Positions 8,684-16,007 of a stretch of DNA of 25,231 nucleotides are shown piece after piece. A program made the translations under genes and the position numbers. The notes beneath the pieces are model-generated. The model saw only the letters and a list, made by a program, of their open reading frames with translations. It was not told the origin of the DNA and searched no databases. Source of the DNA: Propionibacterium sp. (GTDB lineage Bacteria; Actinomycetota; Actinomycetes; Propionibacteriales; Propionibacteriaceae); contig JALHFX010000037.1 of NCBI GenBank assembly GCA_022837595.1, positions 1 to 25,231 of the forward strand, given 5' to 3'. The stretch's first letter is position 1; every line of letters starts with the position of its first letter.

Positions 8684-10303
8684 TCACGAACGCTCAACGA
8701 GCGTCAGGTACCGGGCGTTGTCCCGCTCTTCCTGCTCGACGGCCAGGCGCATGCCAGCGGGTGTGATGCACAAACCACCTCGACAGGTACAGCGCAGTTC
8801 GCTGGGCAACTGCTTGCCCACTCGGAACATGGTTTCGGCCGATTCATCCAGTGGGATCAGCGGGTCATAGCCGCCCATCACGATGTTGGCAGACACCACC
8901 GCGTTGGCCACCGACATCGCGTTGCGGCTGATGCACGGTACCTGCACTAAGCCGGCAACTGGGTCGCAGATCGTGCCGAGGATGTTCTGCACTGCGCATG
9001 AGGCGGCATCCAGCGATTGTTTGACCGATCCGCCCATCATCGCTACCAGAGCGGCTGCCGCCATCGCCGAGGCAGCACCCGGCTCCACCTGGCAACCGTA
9101 GAGTTCCGCCGAGTAGTTGTGATCTTTGGACATCACAATGCCTACGACGGAGACGGCCAACATCGCCTTGATCCGCGCATCCAACGGAAGACCGAGCTTG
9201 TTGGCCACGCCCAGCACTGCGCCCGGGAAGACGCCCGCGGATCCACCGGTCGGCGCGCAGAGCACCACACCCATGGCGCTGCTGTACTCCATGGTGGCCA
9301 TACCCCACGGCACACCGACGTCAAGGACGCCCATATCGAGCCAGGTCTTGCCGATCTTTGCGGTCTTGGCGATCTTGCCGGCTGTGGGCTCGATGATGCC
9401 ATTCATCTCAATGTCGCCCTTGAGCGCTTCCTGTACGCCGCTCTCCATCGTTTCGACGACGTACTTCATATAGTCGTAGACCTCGTCACGCGTCCAGCCG
9501 CTGCGCGCACATTCGTAGTCGATGGCCAGCTCCCACAGTTCGCGCCCGTCGCGCTCGGCAACCTCCTGGAGGTCGGCGGCACTCACGAACGGCATCGGGG
9601 CGTTGCGGTTCGATGGCACGACGAGCACCGGCCGGATGAGCTTCACGTCGGTCACGCCGGCGATTCCACGGGCGAACTCGAGCAGCTCGGCGGCGGGTTC
9701 GTCGCGCAGTTTGACGTTGACCAGGGCACTCGAGCCGGCAACTGAGGCGGTGATGCCTTCATTGCCCTGGATCCGTTCGAGCAGCTCGAATTCCACTCGC
9801 GAGATCTCTGCCTGCTCGGCGGAGTCGACAAAGACCAGTAATTCATAGCAATCACCGACGATGGCAACGTCGAATTCATCCACCTTGAGCAGTTTCACGG
9901 TGCCGCCGCCAGTCGAATCAGTATGGACTACGATCCTCTCGCCTTGGTCGCTTTCCATCGTGATGATGGACAGGTTGGGCATCAGCGGTTTGGTGTCGGA
10001 AATCACGAACTGAATGTCCACATTCGACTCCTTTGCGAGTTCGAATGCCTTGCGTAACCGCGGATCCTCTGGGCGGAAGCCGAGCAAGCCCGACGCGAAG
10101 CCCAGGTCGGAGCGTTGGCCTTTGTACATCTTCGTGTAGGAGCCATCCTCCGGAAAGTCGATGGTCGCCTTCGTCAGGTTTCCGCGCAGGAGCTGCCTGC
10201 TCAGGTAACCGATCCGGGCGGGTCCACAGGTATGTGAACTGGACGGTCCAACCATCGTCGGCCCGACGATGTCATTGAAGATCGATGGGTTCTGGCGTTT
10301 CAT
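8684..10303 (-). CDS. Iron-sulfur L-serine dehydratase-like enzyme, single chain
   Basis: Protein of 539 aa resembling L-serine ammonia-lyase with the small and large domains in one chain. The N-terminus reads IVGPTMVGPSSSHTCGPARIG, the SSHT-type motif of the beta domain. The C-terminal alpha domain holds VVLCAPTGGSAGVFPG and, further on, GTICDPVAGLVQVPCISRN, which supply the expected cysteine ligands of the [4Fe-4S] cluster. The known reaction is L-serine to pyruvate and ammonia. The chain is longer than the usual type II form of about 450 aa; the extra length lies between the two domains and includes a possible ACT-like region. The start is ATG 10303 with GGAGG just upstream. Another hydroxy-amino acid substrate is possible. 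Confidence 0.75.
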   Translation of the reverse strand: MKRQNPSIFNDIVGPTMVGPSSSHTCGPARIGYLSRQLLRGNLTKATIDFPEDGSYTKMYKGQRSDLGFASGLLGFRPEDPRLRKAFELAKESNVDIQFVISDTKPLMPNLSIITMESDQGERIVVHTDSTGGGTVKLLKVDEFDVAIVGDCYELLVFVDSAEQAEISRVEFELLERIQGNEGITASVAGSSALVNVKLRDEPAAELLEFARGIAGVTDVKLIRPVLVVPSNRNAPMPFVSAADLQEVAERDGRELWELAIDYECARSGWTRDEVYDYMKYVVETMESGVQEALKGDIEMNGIIEPTAGKIAKTAKIGKTWLDMGVLDVGVPWGMATMEYSSAMGVVLCAPTGGSAGVFPGAVLGVANKLGLPLDARIKAMLAVSVVGIVMSKDHNYSAELYGCQVEPGAASAMAAAALVAMMGGSVKQSLDAASCAVQNILGTICDPVAGLVQVPCISRNAMSVANAVVSANIVMGGYDPLIPLDESAETMFRVGKQLPSELRCTCRGGLCITPAGMRLAVEQEERDNARYLTLVERS

Positions 10304-10335
10304 TGTGCCTCCACTGCCGTTTGTTTCTTCGATTG

Positions 10336-10358
10336 ACCCGACGATTCCGATCGGGTCG
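10336..10358 (-). promoter_or_regulatory. Hairpin in leader of the serine dehydratase-like gene
   Basis: GACCCGA (10336-10342) and TCGGGTC (10352-10358) form a perfect 7-bp stem around 9 nt, 32 bp before the ATG. No T-run follows, so it is more likely an mRNA leader structure than a terminator. The 227-bp gap after DUF2284 suggests that a second transcript may begin here. Confidence 0.3.
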
Positions 10359-10530
10359 GTGTAGCCCACATCCCGGTGGTCGGCAAACAGCCGCACACCA
10401 CCTTTCGCCGGCCAACTCCTTGTGGGGAGCAACGATGCTCCTCGCGATTAAGTCAAGCCTGAAGGGCTTCAAACAGATAGCACGGGCTTCCGACGGTTGG
10501 TAGATTCCTCTCGGACTCGCCAACCGGTGG

Positions 10531-11076
10531 TTATTTCAACTCGAGCAGGTAACAACCGGTGTAGGTGATGGTGTTCTCGCCGTAGTAGTAGCCAAGCGAA
10601 TTCCCGACGCAGACTTCGGTCACTACCAGACCGAAGCTCTCCATGGATTCGATTGCCAGATGTGGCAACCGGCAGGGCGCGTCCGGGTAGGTACAGGTTG
10701 CGCAGATGGTACAAGCGCCATTTCCCAAGGCGATCAGGTGAGGATATTGCGGACGCAGCACTTCCCGAAATGCCGCATGCCGACGCGTCTGCTGTTTACC
10801 GGCAGACATCATCGTCTCGTAGTCATACGGGTCTTCGAGCTGCGCCGTGGTCTGTACGATCAGGCCAGACCGGTACCGCTCGACGATGCGCGCGTTCTCC
10901 GCCAGACTGCTGCTCGCCGGCGGGCAGGTCCAATTGCGGCCATATGATCGGCAAAGATCTGCCGCGCACATCTGCCGTACCTCGGGGCGGACCCGCAATG
11001 TTGCGGGGTCGAGCAATCCCGCATGCGAAAACCCGAAGTCGAGGGCCTGCTGGACGAGATCAGACATTGTCATCAC
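10531..11076 (-). CDS. DUF2284 cysteine-rich metal-binding protein
   Basis: Small soluble protein of up to 181 aa with two cysteine groups. The first is C37, C42 and C51 within CAADLCRSYGRNWTCPP; the second lies in GACTICATCTYPDAPCRLPH. This matches DUF2284, annotated as a putative metal-binding, probably iron-sulfur, protein. Such genes often accompany corrinoid methyltransferase systems. It overlaps the end of the RACo-like gene by up to 17 bp, so the two are translationally linked; the start could be ATG 11076, 11073 or 11067. A plausible job is feeding electrons to RACo during corrinoid reactivation. That is inference from context only. Confidence 0.8.
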   Translation of the reverse strand: MMTMSDLVQQALDFGFSHAGLLDPATLRVRPEVRQMCAADLCRSYGRNWTCPPASSSLAENARIVERYRSGLIVQTTAQLEDPYDYETMMSAGKQQTRRHAAFREVLRPQYPHLIALGNGACTICATCTYPDAPCRLPHLAIESMESFGLVVTEVCVGNSLGYYYGENTITYTGCYLLELK

Positions 11077-12574
11077 CGGAGAAGGACATCTGCTCGATGT
11101 AGCGATCCATGAAGACCGGATGCGTTGCCAGCCCGACCTCTTCGGCCCGAGCGGCTCGCTGTTCGGCGATCCCGCGGGACTCCCGAGACAACGTCAGCAA
11201 GACCGCCCCGGTCAGCGCTGCGTTGCCGGATGCACTCACCCGCTCGATGAGCGTTGGCGGGAGCAGGCCGATTCCCACGGCAGACTCCGACGACATGTAG
11301 CTGCCGAATCCCCCTGCCAAGTGCAGCACCGACAGTTCCTCAGCCTGCTTGCCGGCCTCGGCGAGCAGCGTGTCGATGCCCGCCGCGATCGCGGCCTTCG
11401 CCAGCTGAAGCCTGCGCACATCGGCTTGGGTCAGCGAGATGCCACTGTTGCCGATCTCTATCGCCGTGCCTCGCATCGCCCCGGTCTCGTCGACAAGTTT
11501 CGCGTCCAGGAAGGTGCTGACGGCGCTGATCAAGCCGCTGCCGCAGATGCCCTTCGGACGCTTCCTAGCGATCGTCCGATAGCCGATTCGTCCGTCATCG
11601 GCCAGCCAGACGTCTTCAATGGCACCCGGCAGAGCTGGCATGCCTGCGGATATCTCGGCACCCTCGAACGCAGGCCCCGCCGCAGTCGAGCAGCACCACA
11701 ATCGGTCGCCGTCCGATACCGCCATCTCACCGTTGGTGCCGACATCGACCAGCAGTTCTGCTTGCCCGGCCGCACCGACCCCCGTCGCCAGGAGTCCGCA
11801 GACAACATCGGGACCCACGTAGGTGGAGATACCCGGTGGCAGGTAGAGCTCAGCGTTGATCAGCCCGGGGAAGATATCGCGCGCCGGCCTCGTCTCGCCA
11901 AACAGCGTTTGGGGGGTGAAGGGATAGACCCCGAGCGATCTGACGGGCAGGCCATCGAGCAGATGCAGCATCGTCGTATTGCCGGTGATGGTCATCCGGG
12001 TGATGTCGGTTGCCTGTGCGCCGGTTTGCCGAAGGGCGGTGTCGAGCATGCCCGTCAACTGAGTGACAATCACGTCCTGCAGGCGGGCGGAGCCGACGGT
12101 CGCCGTGGCATCGATTCTGCTCAGCACATCGGAGCCGTAGGCTACTTGGTGGTTCAGTTGGCTGACCTCGGCCAATAGTTCGCGATCACCCAGGCGGAAG
12201 ATCAGCAAGGTCACGGTCGTGGTGCCGATGTCGATCGCGCAGCCCAGGCTCTGCGGTTCCGTACCGTCGTATGAGATCAGTTCCATGCCGACGTCGGCGA
12301 CCACAACTCCGGCGATGCTGGACGTGACAACGGCTACGGTCCCTCGAATCTGACACATGCAGGCAAGCCGGAAGGCATAGCCGGGTAGTTCCGGTTGTGG
12401 GTATCGGGCCAGCAGCGCAGCCTCGTGTTCGTCCGCAGGTACCGTCACGCCGGCGACGTAGACGCCGCACTTTCCGCAGGTCCGGCGACCGCGGCAGGGC
12501 ATCGGCAGGTGGTGTCCCGCCGCATCCAGTGCATCCGACAGCAAGCCGGTTTGCGTTGCTGTGACTTTGTCCAT
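11060..12574 (-). CDS. RACo-like corrinoid reductive activator (2Fe-2S, ASKHA)
   Basis: Protein of 504 aa that reduces inactive Co(II) corrinoid back to Co(I) at the cost of ATP. The N-terminal ferredoxin-like domain has C27, C33, C36 and C72 (CRGRRTCGKCG, then RLACMC), the plant-type [2Fe-2S] spacing. The C-terminal part is an ASKHA/DUF4445 domain: CAIDIGTTTVTLLIF, DVGTNGEMAV, CGSGLISAV and LHLAGGFGSYM are the nucleotide-binding and conserved blocks. Length is somewhat below the 600-plus aa of well-studied RACo, mainly because the region between the domains is short. It starts 3 bp after the PocR-AraC stop and overlaps DUF2284, in the middle of the methyltransferase cluster. Confidence 0.9.
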   Translation of the reverse strand: MDKVTATQTGLLSDALDAAGHHLPMPCRGRRTCGKCGVYVAGVTVPADEHEAALLARYPQPELPGYAFRLACMCQIRGTVAVVTSSIAGVVVADVGMELISYDGTEPQSLGCAIDIGTTTVTLLIFRLGDRELLAEVSQLNHQVAYGSDVLSRIDATATVGSARLQDVIVTQLTGMLDTALRQTGAQATDITRMTITGNTTMLHLLDGLPVRSLGVYPFTPQTLFGETRPARDIFPGLINAELYLPPGISTYVGPDVVCGLLATGVGAAGQAELLVDVGTNGEMAVSDGDRLWCCSTAAGPAFEGAEISAGMPALPGAIEDVWLADDGRIGYRTIARKRPKGICGSGLISAVSTFLDAKLVDETGAMRGTAIEIGNSGISLTQADVRRLQLAKAAIAAGIDTLLAEAGKQAEELSVLHLAGGFGSYMSSESAVGIGLLPPTLIERVSASGNAALTGAVLLTLSRESRGIAEQRAARAEEVGLATHPVFMDRYIEQMSFSGDDNV

Positions 12575-12577
12575 CTC

Positions 12578-13783
12578 TCAGCCGCTCGCCTTCTGACGAT
12601 AGTGAGTGGGCGACATTCCCGTCGCTTTCGTGAATACCTTGCTGAAGTAGCTCTGGTCGGAGAACCCGGTCTCCGACGCGATGTCAGCGATGCTCTTTCG
12701 TGACCCAACCAGCAATTCCTTGCACTTGGCCACCCTGACGGACTGCACGTAGGCGGTGAAGCTCATCCCCATGGCCGCGGAGAACACGGAACTGAGATAG
12801 TTCGGCGACATCGCCACCGCGCGAGCAGCGTCCGATAAGCTGACACGTTCCGCGTAATGCGAGCGAATGTACTTCACGGTCTGTCGCAGGACATTCGCAT
12901 GCTGGAACTGAGAGAAGTCGAAGACATAGCTCACAAAACGATTGAATACCGAGACCAGCAGGCCGGAGACCTCGTCCAGCGTGCGACAGCTCGCGATACG
13001 CCGGTCGAGTTCGCGCTTCTCACCGAAGATCGACTGTACGTCGGCACCACCGTCGATCGCAGCTCGCGAGAACAAGGTGATGAGATCGGCTGCCCCCTGC
13101 CGCAGGCGGAGAAAGTCGCCGTCGCTGGCCAGGTAGAGGCTCGCGAGGAGTTGGTTGATCAGATGGGACGCACCGGCACGGTCGCCTTGTCGGATCATCG
13201 CGACCAAACGTTTCTCGGCATCCAGCGGGTATTCATTCGTTTCGCTCCATCCCGTCGAGGTGGCGTCCAGAGGCTTGAGGGCCACGCTTGGCTCCGCCGC
13301 AGGTGCAGGGGTGGAAATCGTGGAGCAGATCGTCGCCTGAACCCTGGTCAGTGAGCCCACCTCCGCCGGAGACCGTTCGGGTAAACGGACCACGAGTGGG
13401 GTCATCTCGACATCGAGGTCACCGATCAGATCCTCCACCGGCCCCATGACCAAAGGGCCGGTCACCACGCCGTAGCTGGGCATGCCCTGCTCCCGGACGA
13501 GCGTGGCAACGAACACGAGGCTCGCCGGGCAGTAGTAGACGAATTGATCGTCCCATCGCTCAGCCTCGTAACAACCGAAGCGGTGCGCGAGTTCGGGATC
13601 GCACCGACCGTCCGCCGCCAGTGGGCAGCGGGAGGCGCAGAACTGCGTCAACGAATCAGGCAGCAGTGCCCGCTCCTGGAAATCGAAGACCATCGCGCCC
13701 ACGCAGATGGCCGCTGCCCACTCTGCAGCAGCCACCTGCGTGCGGGTGGCGATCGTCTCCACGAGAGATGCTGCAGAGCTCAT
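12578..13783 (-). CDS. AraC-family regulator with PocR sensory domain
   Basis: Transcription factor of 401 aa. The N-terminal part (about 10-160) carries the cysteine pattern of the PocR domain: C49, C53, C61, C71 and C85, with FGCYEAERWDDQFVYYCPASL. The C-terminal AraC HTH (about 300-398) has the two helix-turn-helix units SLSDAARAVAMSPNYLSSVF and SIADIASETGFSDQSYFSKVF, ending with ATGMSPTHYR. PocR in Salmonella responds to propanediol and controls B12 and pdu genes; here the ligand may be the methylated substrate or the corrinoid state. Its ATG overlaps the stop of the upstream corrinoid gene (ATGA), so it is made as part of the operon it probably controls. Confidence 0.9.
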   Translation of the reverse strand: MSSAASLVETIATRTQVAAAEWAAAICVGAMVFDFQERALLPDSLTQFCASRCPLAADGRCDPELAHRFGCYEAERWDDQFVYYCPASLVFVATLVREQGMPSYGVVTGPLVMGPVEDLIGDLDVEMTPLVVRLPERSPAEVGSLTRVQATICSTISTPAPAAEPSVALKPLDATSTGWSETNEYPLDAEKRLVAMIRQGDRAGASHLINQLLASLYLASDGDFLRLRQGAADLITLFSRAAIDGGADVQSIFGEKRELDRRIASCRTLDEVSGLLVSVFNRFVSYVFDFSQFQHANVLRQTVKYIRSHYAERVSLSDAARAVAMSPNYLSSVFSAAMGMSFTAYVQSVRVAKCKELLVGSRKSIADIASETGFSDQSYFSKVFTKATGMSPTHYRQKASG

Positions 13784-14421
13784 TGCGCCAGCCCCATCAG
13801 GCGGCTGGCCAGCTCGGTGGCTGCGGCTGCGTCCTGGGCGAAGCCATCGGCACCGATCGCAATGGCCAGGTCAGAGGTGACCGGCGCTCCGCCGACGAGA
13901 ATCTGAACGCGGTCACGAAGCCCCGCGTGCGCAACGGCATCGATCACGCCTCTGAGTTCCCCAATCGTCGTGGTCAACAGGGCAGATAGGCACAAGATGT
14001 CGGGCTCATGCTCCACCATGGCCTGCACGAAGTCGTCGGCGGAGACGTTGACTCCGAGATCGATCACTTCGAACCCCGATCCCTCCAGCATCAGTCCGAC
14101 GAGGTTCTTGCCCACATCGTGCAGGTCTCCGTGGACCGTTCCGATCACGACGCGGCCCTTGAGGGCCCCGCCGGCCTCGATGATCAAGGGCCGCAATATC
14201 TGCAATCCTCGGTTGAGTGCCCGCGCTGCACTCATCACCTCGGGCACCCACACCTCGTTCTTGCGGAACTTCACTCCGAGTCGCTCGATTCCTGCCAATA
14301 GGCCATCATCAAGCAACTTCTGCGCAGTAATCCCGTCGGCCAAACCGGCCTCGATGAGCGCAAGTGCATCTCGCACCCGGCCTCGCTGAACCGCATCGCT
14401 GAGCTGATCCAGAATCGGCAT
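13780..14421 (-). CDS. Corrinoid protein (MtbC/MtaC type), copy 1
   Basis: B12-binding methyl carrier of 213 aa. Residues 1-85 form the four-helix cap domain (PILDQLSDAVQRGRVRDALALIEAGL, then NEVWVPEVMSAARALNRGL). The cobalamin-binding Rossmann domain follows with GTVHGDLHDVG, giving the D99-x-H101-x-x-G104 motif whose His ligates cobalt. Later conserved parts are LCLSALLTTT and VLVGGAPVT. ATG 14421 was chosen because GGAGGGGAGA is upstream and it aligns residue for residue with copy 2. It hands methyl groups between a substrate methyltransferase and the UroD-type acceptor enzyme. It lies 111 bp after copy 2. Confidence 0.9.
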   Translation of the reverse strand: MPILDQLSDAVQRGRVRDALALIEAGLADGITAQKLLDDGLLAGIERLGVKFRKNEVWVPEVMSAARALNRGLQILRPLIIEAGGALKGRVVIGTVHGDLHDVGKNLVGLMLEGSGFEVIDLGVNVSADDFVQAMVEHEPDILCLSALLTTTIGELRGVIDAVAHAGLRDRVQILVGGAPVTSDLAIAIGADGFAQDAAAATELASRLMGLAQ

Positions 14422-14532
14422 CGGTCTCCCCTCCTGATCGCGGCGCCATCCCCGCACTCTGCGCTGCCCGATTGCCACCTCAATCGTAGGTCTCGGCCTG
14501 GCTTAGCCATAGGTGGCTGGATCGCGGGCGGT

Positions 14533-15165
14533 CTACGGGACGAGGGTGCTCGCCAAGTCCGCCGTGGACGCCGCATCCGGCGCATATCCATCTGCACCGA
14601 TCTCGCTGGCGAACTCGGCCGTGATCGGCGCGCCACCGACAAGGATCTTGACTTGGTCACGCAATCCGGCCGCGCTGACGGCTTCGATCACTGACCGCTG
14701 CTGGTCCATCGTCGTGGTGAGCAAGGCCGACAGGCACAACAGATCGGGCTGGTGCTCGGTGATGGATTCGACGAACTTCTGATCCGGCACATCAATGCCG
14801 AGGTCGTGGACCTCGAAACCTGCACCTTCCAGCATCATCTTCACCAGGTTCTTCCCGATGTCATGCAGGTCGCCCTCGACGGTCCCAATTACCGCGACAC
14901 CGCGCGCCGCTGAATCACCATCGGTGAGGTACGGCTTCAGCTTCGCTGATCCCTTGTTCAAGGCACGGGCCGACATCAGGACTTCGGGCACGAATACCTC
15001 GTTGTTCTTGAAGCGCACGCCCAGCAGAGCCATTCCCTTGAGCATGCCCTCCTCCAGCATTTGCTGGGCGCTGATTCCCTCGTCCAGACCGATGTCGATG
15101 AGAGCCAGCACTTCCTTGACGCGGCCGGCCTGTAGAGCCTCCGAGATCTTCTCAACGGTTGACAT
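14533..15165 (-). CDS. Corrinoid protein (MtbC/MtaC type), copy 2
   Basis: Corrinoid-binding methyl carrier of 210 aa, collinear with copy 1: the cap domain contains NNEVFVPEVLMSARALNKG and the B12 motif is GTVEGDLHDIG with D99, H101 and G104. LCLSALLTTTMDQQ and ILVGGAPIT complete the cobalamin domain. The two copies are clearly paralogues but differ throughout, so the duplication is not recent or they came from different systems. Its ATG overlaps (TAATG) the end of the decayed MtaB-like frame, which suggests that copy 2 was originally the partner of that lost methyltransferase. RBS AGGAA is 7 nt upstream. Confidence 0.9.
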   Translation of the reverse strand: MSTVEKISEALQAGRVKEVLALIDIGLDEGISAQQMLEEGMLKGMALLGVRFKNNEVFVPEVLMSARALNKGSAKLKPYLTDGDSAARGVAVIGTVEGDLHDIGKNLVKMMLEGAGFEVHDLGIDVPDQKFVESITEHQPDLLCLSALLTTTMDQQRSVIEAVSAAGLRDQVKILVGGAPITAEFASEIGADGYAPDAASTADLASTLVP

Positions 15166-15548
15166 TATGCATTTCCTATTCTTTCGAGTTCGTACTTCTT
15201 CGGGTCATGGGCTTCGCTTGAGGCCTGCACGTCGTCGGACAGTTCTTCAGCTGCGTCAGGCAGGTCATCGGCACCGAAAGACCACTCGTCGGCTCCCCGA
15301 TATTCACGGGAATCAATCGGTTGGCAGCCGATATGCCACCTTCAAGGGCCTCGCAATAGTGGTGACGGGCGTCGTCCATCGTCTCGCTCGTCACCCGCAG
15401 CGGCAGAAGGGCGAAATTGATCTCAGGGTGGACAGTTTCGCCGCCGATTACCTGGCTGATTTGTATATTGACAGGTTTGATGACGCGGCCGAACACGAAC
15501 TCGACCAGGCCCCCAATACGCCCGCGATATCGTGTTCACCTTTGCCAT
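15165..15548 (-). pseudogene. Decayed MtaB-like substrate methyltransferase
   Basis: Three pieces in different frames look like one gene. From ATG 15548 (GGAG 10 nt upstream) the frame gives MAKVNTISRAYWG. At a run of five C on the plus strand (15510-15514) the reading continues in the next frame with LVEFVFGRVIKPV and IGGETVHPEINFALLPLRV, which resembles the N-terminus of MtaB-domain methyltransferases (FGxAxxPV, IGGGxVxPEINF). From about 15341 a third frame carries DPKKYELERIGNA and an acidic stretch like the C-terminus of that family (FDPxxYGL), ending in TAA that overlaps the next ATG. The whole is about 125 codons, against about 450 in the family, so most of the barrel is missing. A frame of 106 aa across it is unlikely to be functional. 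Identification is by pattern only. Confidence 0.6.
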
Positions 15549-15685
15549 ATTTGATTCACTCCGTTCGCTCGGGTGCGGCTGTGCACCATATCGCTAGCCT
15601 CGCATCGAAGGGGGAAGGGATAATAGGACGATCTTCCGAGAGCAGGTATTCTCTTCCACACTTCGTTGCGGTCGACTGGCCGGGT

Positions 15686-16000
15686 TCAGGGCTGCACCTG
15701 AATGTGGACATCTCGCGGCAAGGCGACACCTGCTGCCACCTCGATAGCCTTCGTTGCGCCGCTCGGCACCGGGCAGGCCGTATGCGGGCAATACGGGCGA
15801 AAGGTTTCGTAGACGGCGCCCTGCCCAACCTTCTCGGCGAGCATTTGATAGGCATCAATGTCGAAGCTGCGGCCGTCGAGTGGGCGATAGTTCGGACAAT
15901 CCGTCTCGACGGTGAATGTGGTGTTCTCATCGTCGTCAACGGTGGCGACAACCACCGTCGTGAAGCCGCAGATGCCTGCTTTGATGGTCGCGGTGGCCAC
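15686..16000 (-). CDS. Small four-cysteine protein, DUF6951-like
   Basis: Protein of 104 aa with four cysteines, C11 (AGICGFTT), C35 (ETDCPNY), C71 and C76 (YCPHTACPVPSG), then KAIEVAAGVALPRDVHIQV. This matches, from memory, a small uncharacterised family (DUF6951) found beside corrinoid methyltransferases in anaerobes. The cysteines suggest a metal or Fe-S site. The start is uncertain: GTG 16000 has GGAAAG about 10 nt upstream, while ATG 16030 would overlap the preceding gene by 23 bp with no clear binding site. The open frame extends further upstream inside the neighbour but that part is its shadow. Role unknown. Confidence 0.7.
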   Translation of the reverse strand: MATATIKAGICGFTTVVVATVDDDENTTFTVETDCPNYRPLDGRSFDIDAYQMLAEKVGQGAVYETFRPYCPHTACPVPSGATKAIEVAAGVALPRDVHIQVQP

Positions 16001-16007
16001 TGCGGGT

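Noticed and set aside
10304..10530. Possible glycine riboswitch before the serine dehydratase-like gene.
   Set aside because: Hairpins are present, but the conserved glycine aptamer core sequences are not.
10847..12178. Plus-strand frame of 443 codons opposite RACo.
   Set aside because: RACo motifs on the other strand are unambiguous, and the plus frame has no family features.
15176..15496. A 106-codon frame taken as an intact small protein.
   Set aside because: Its first part looks like an internal piece of an MtaB-like enzyme and its end like out-of-frame reading of that enzyme's C-terminus, so it is better described as a pseudogene.
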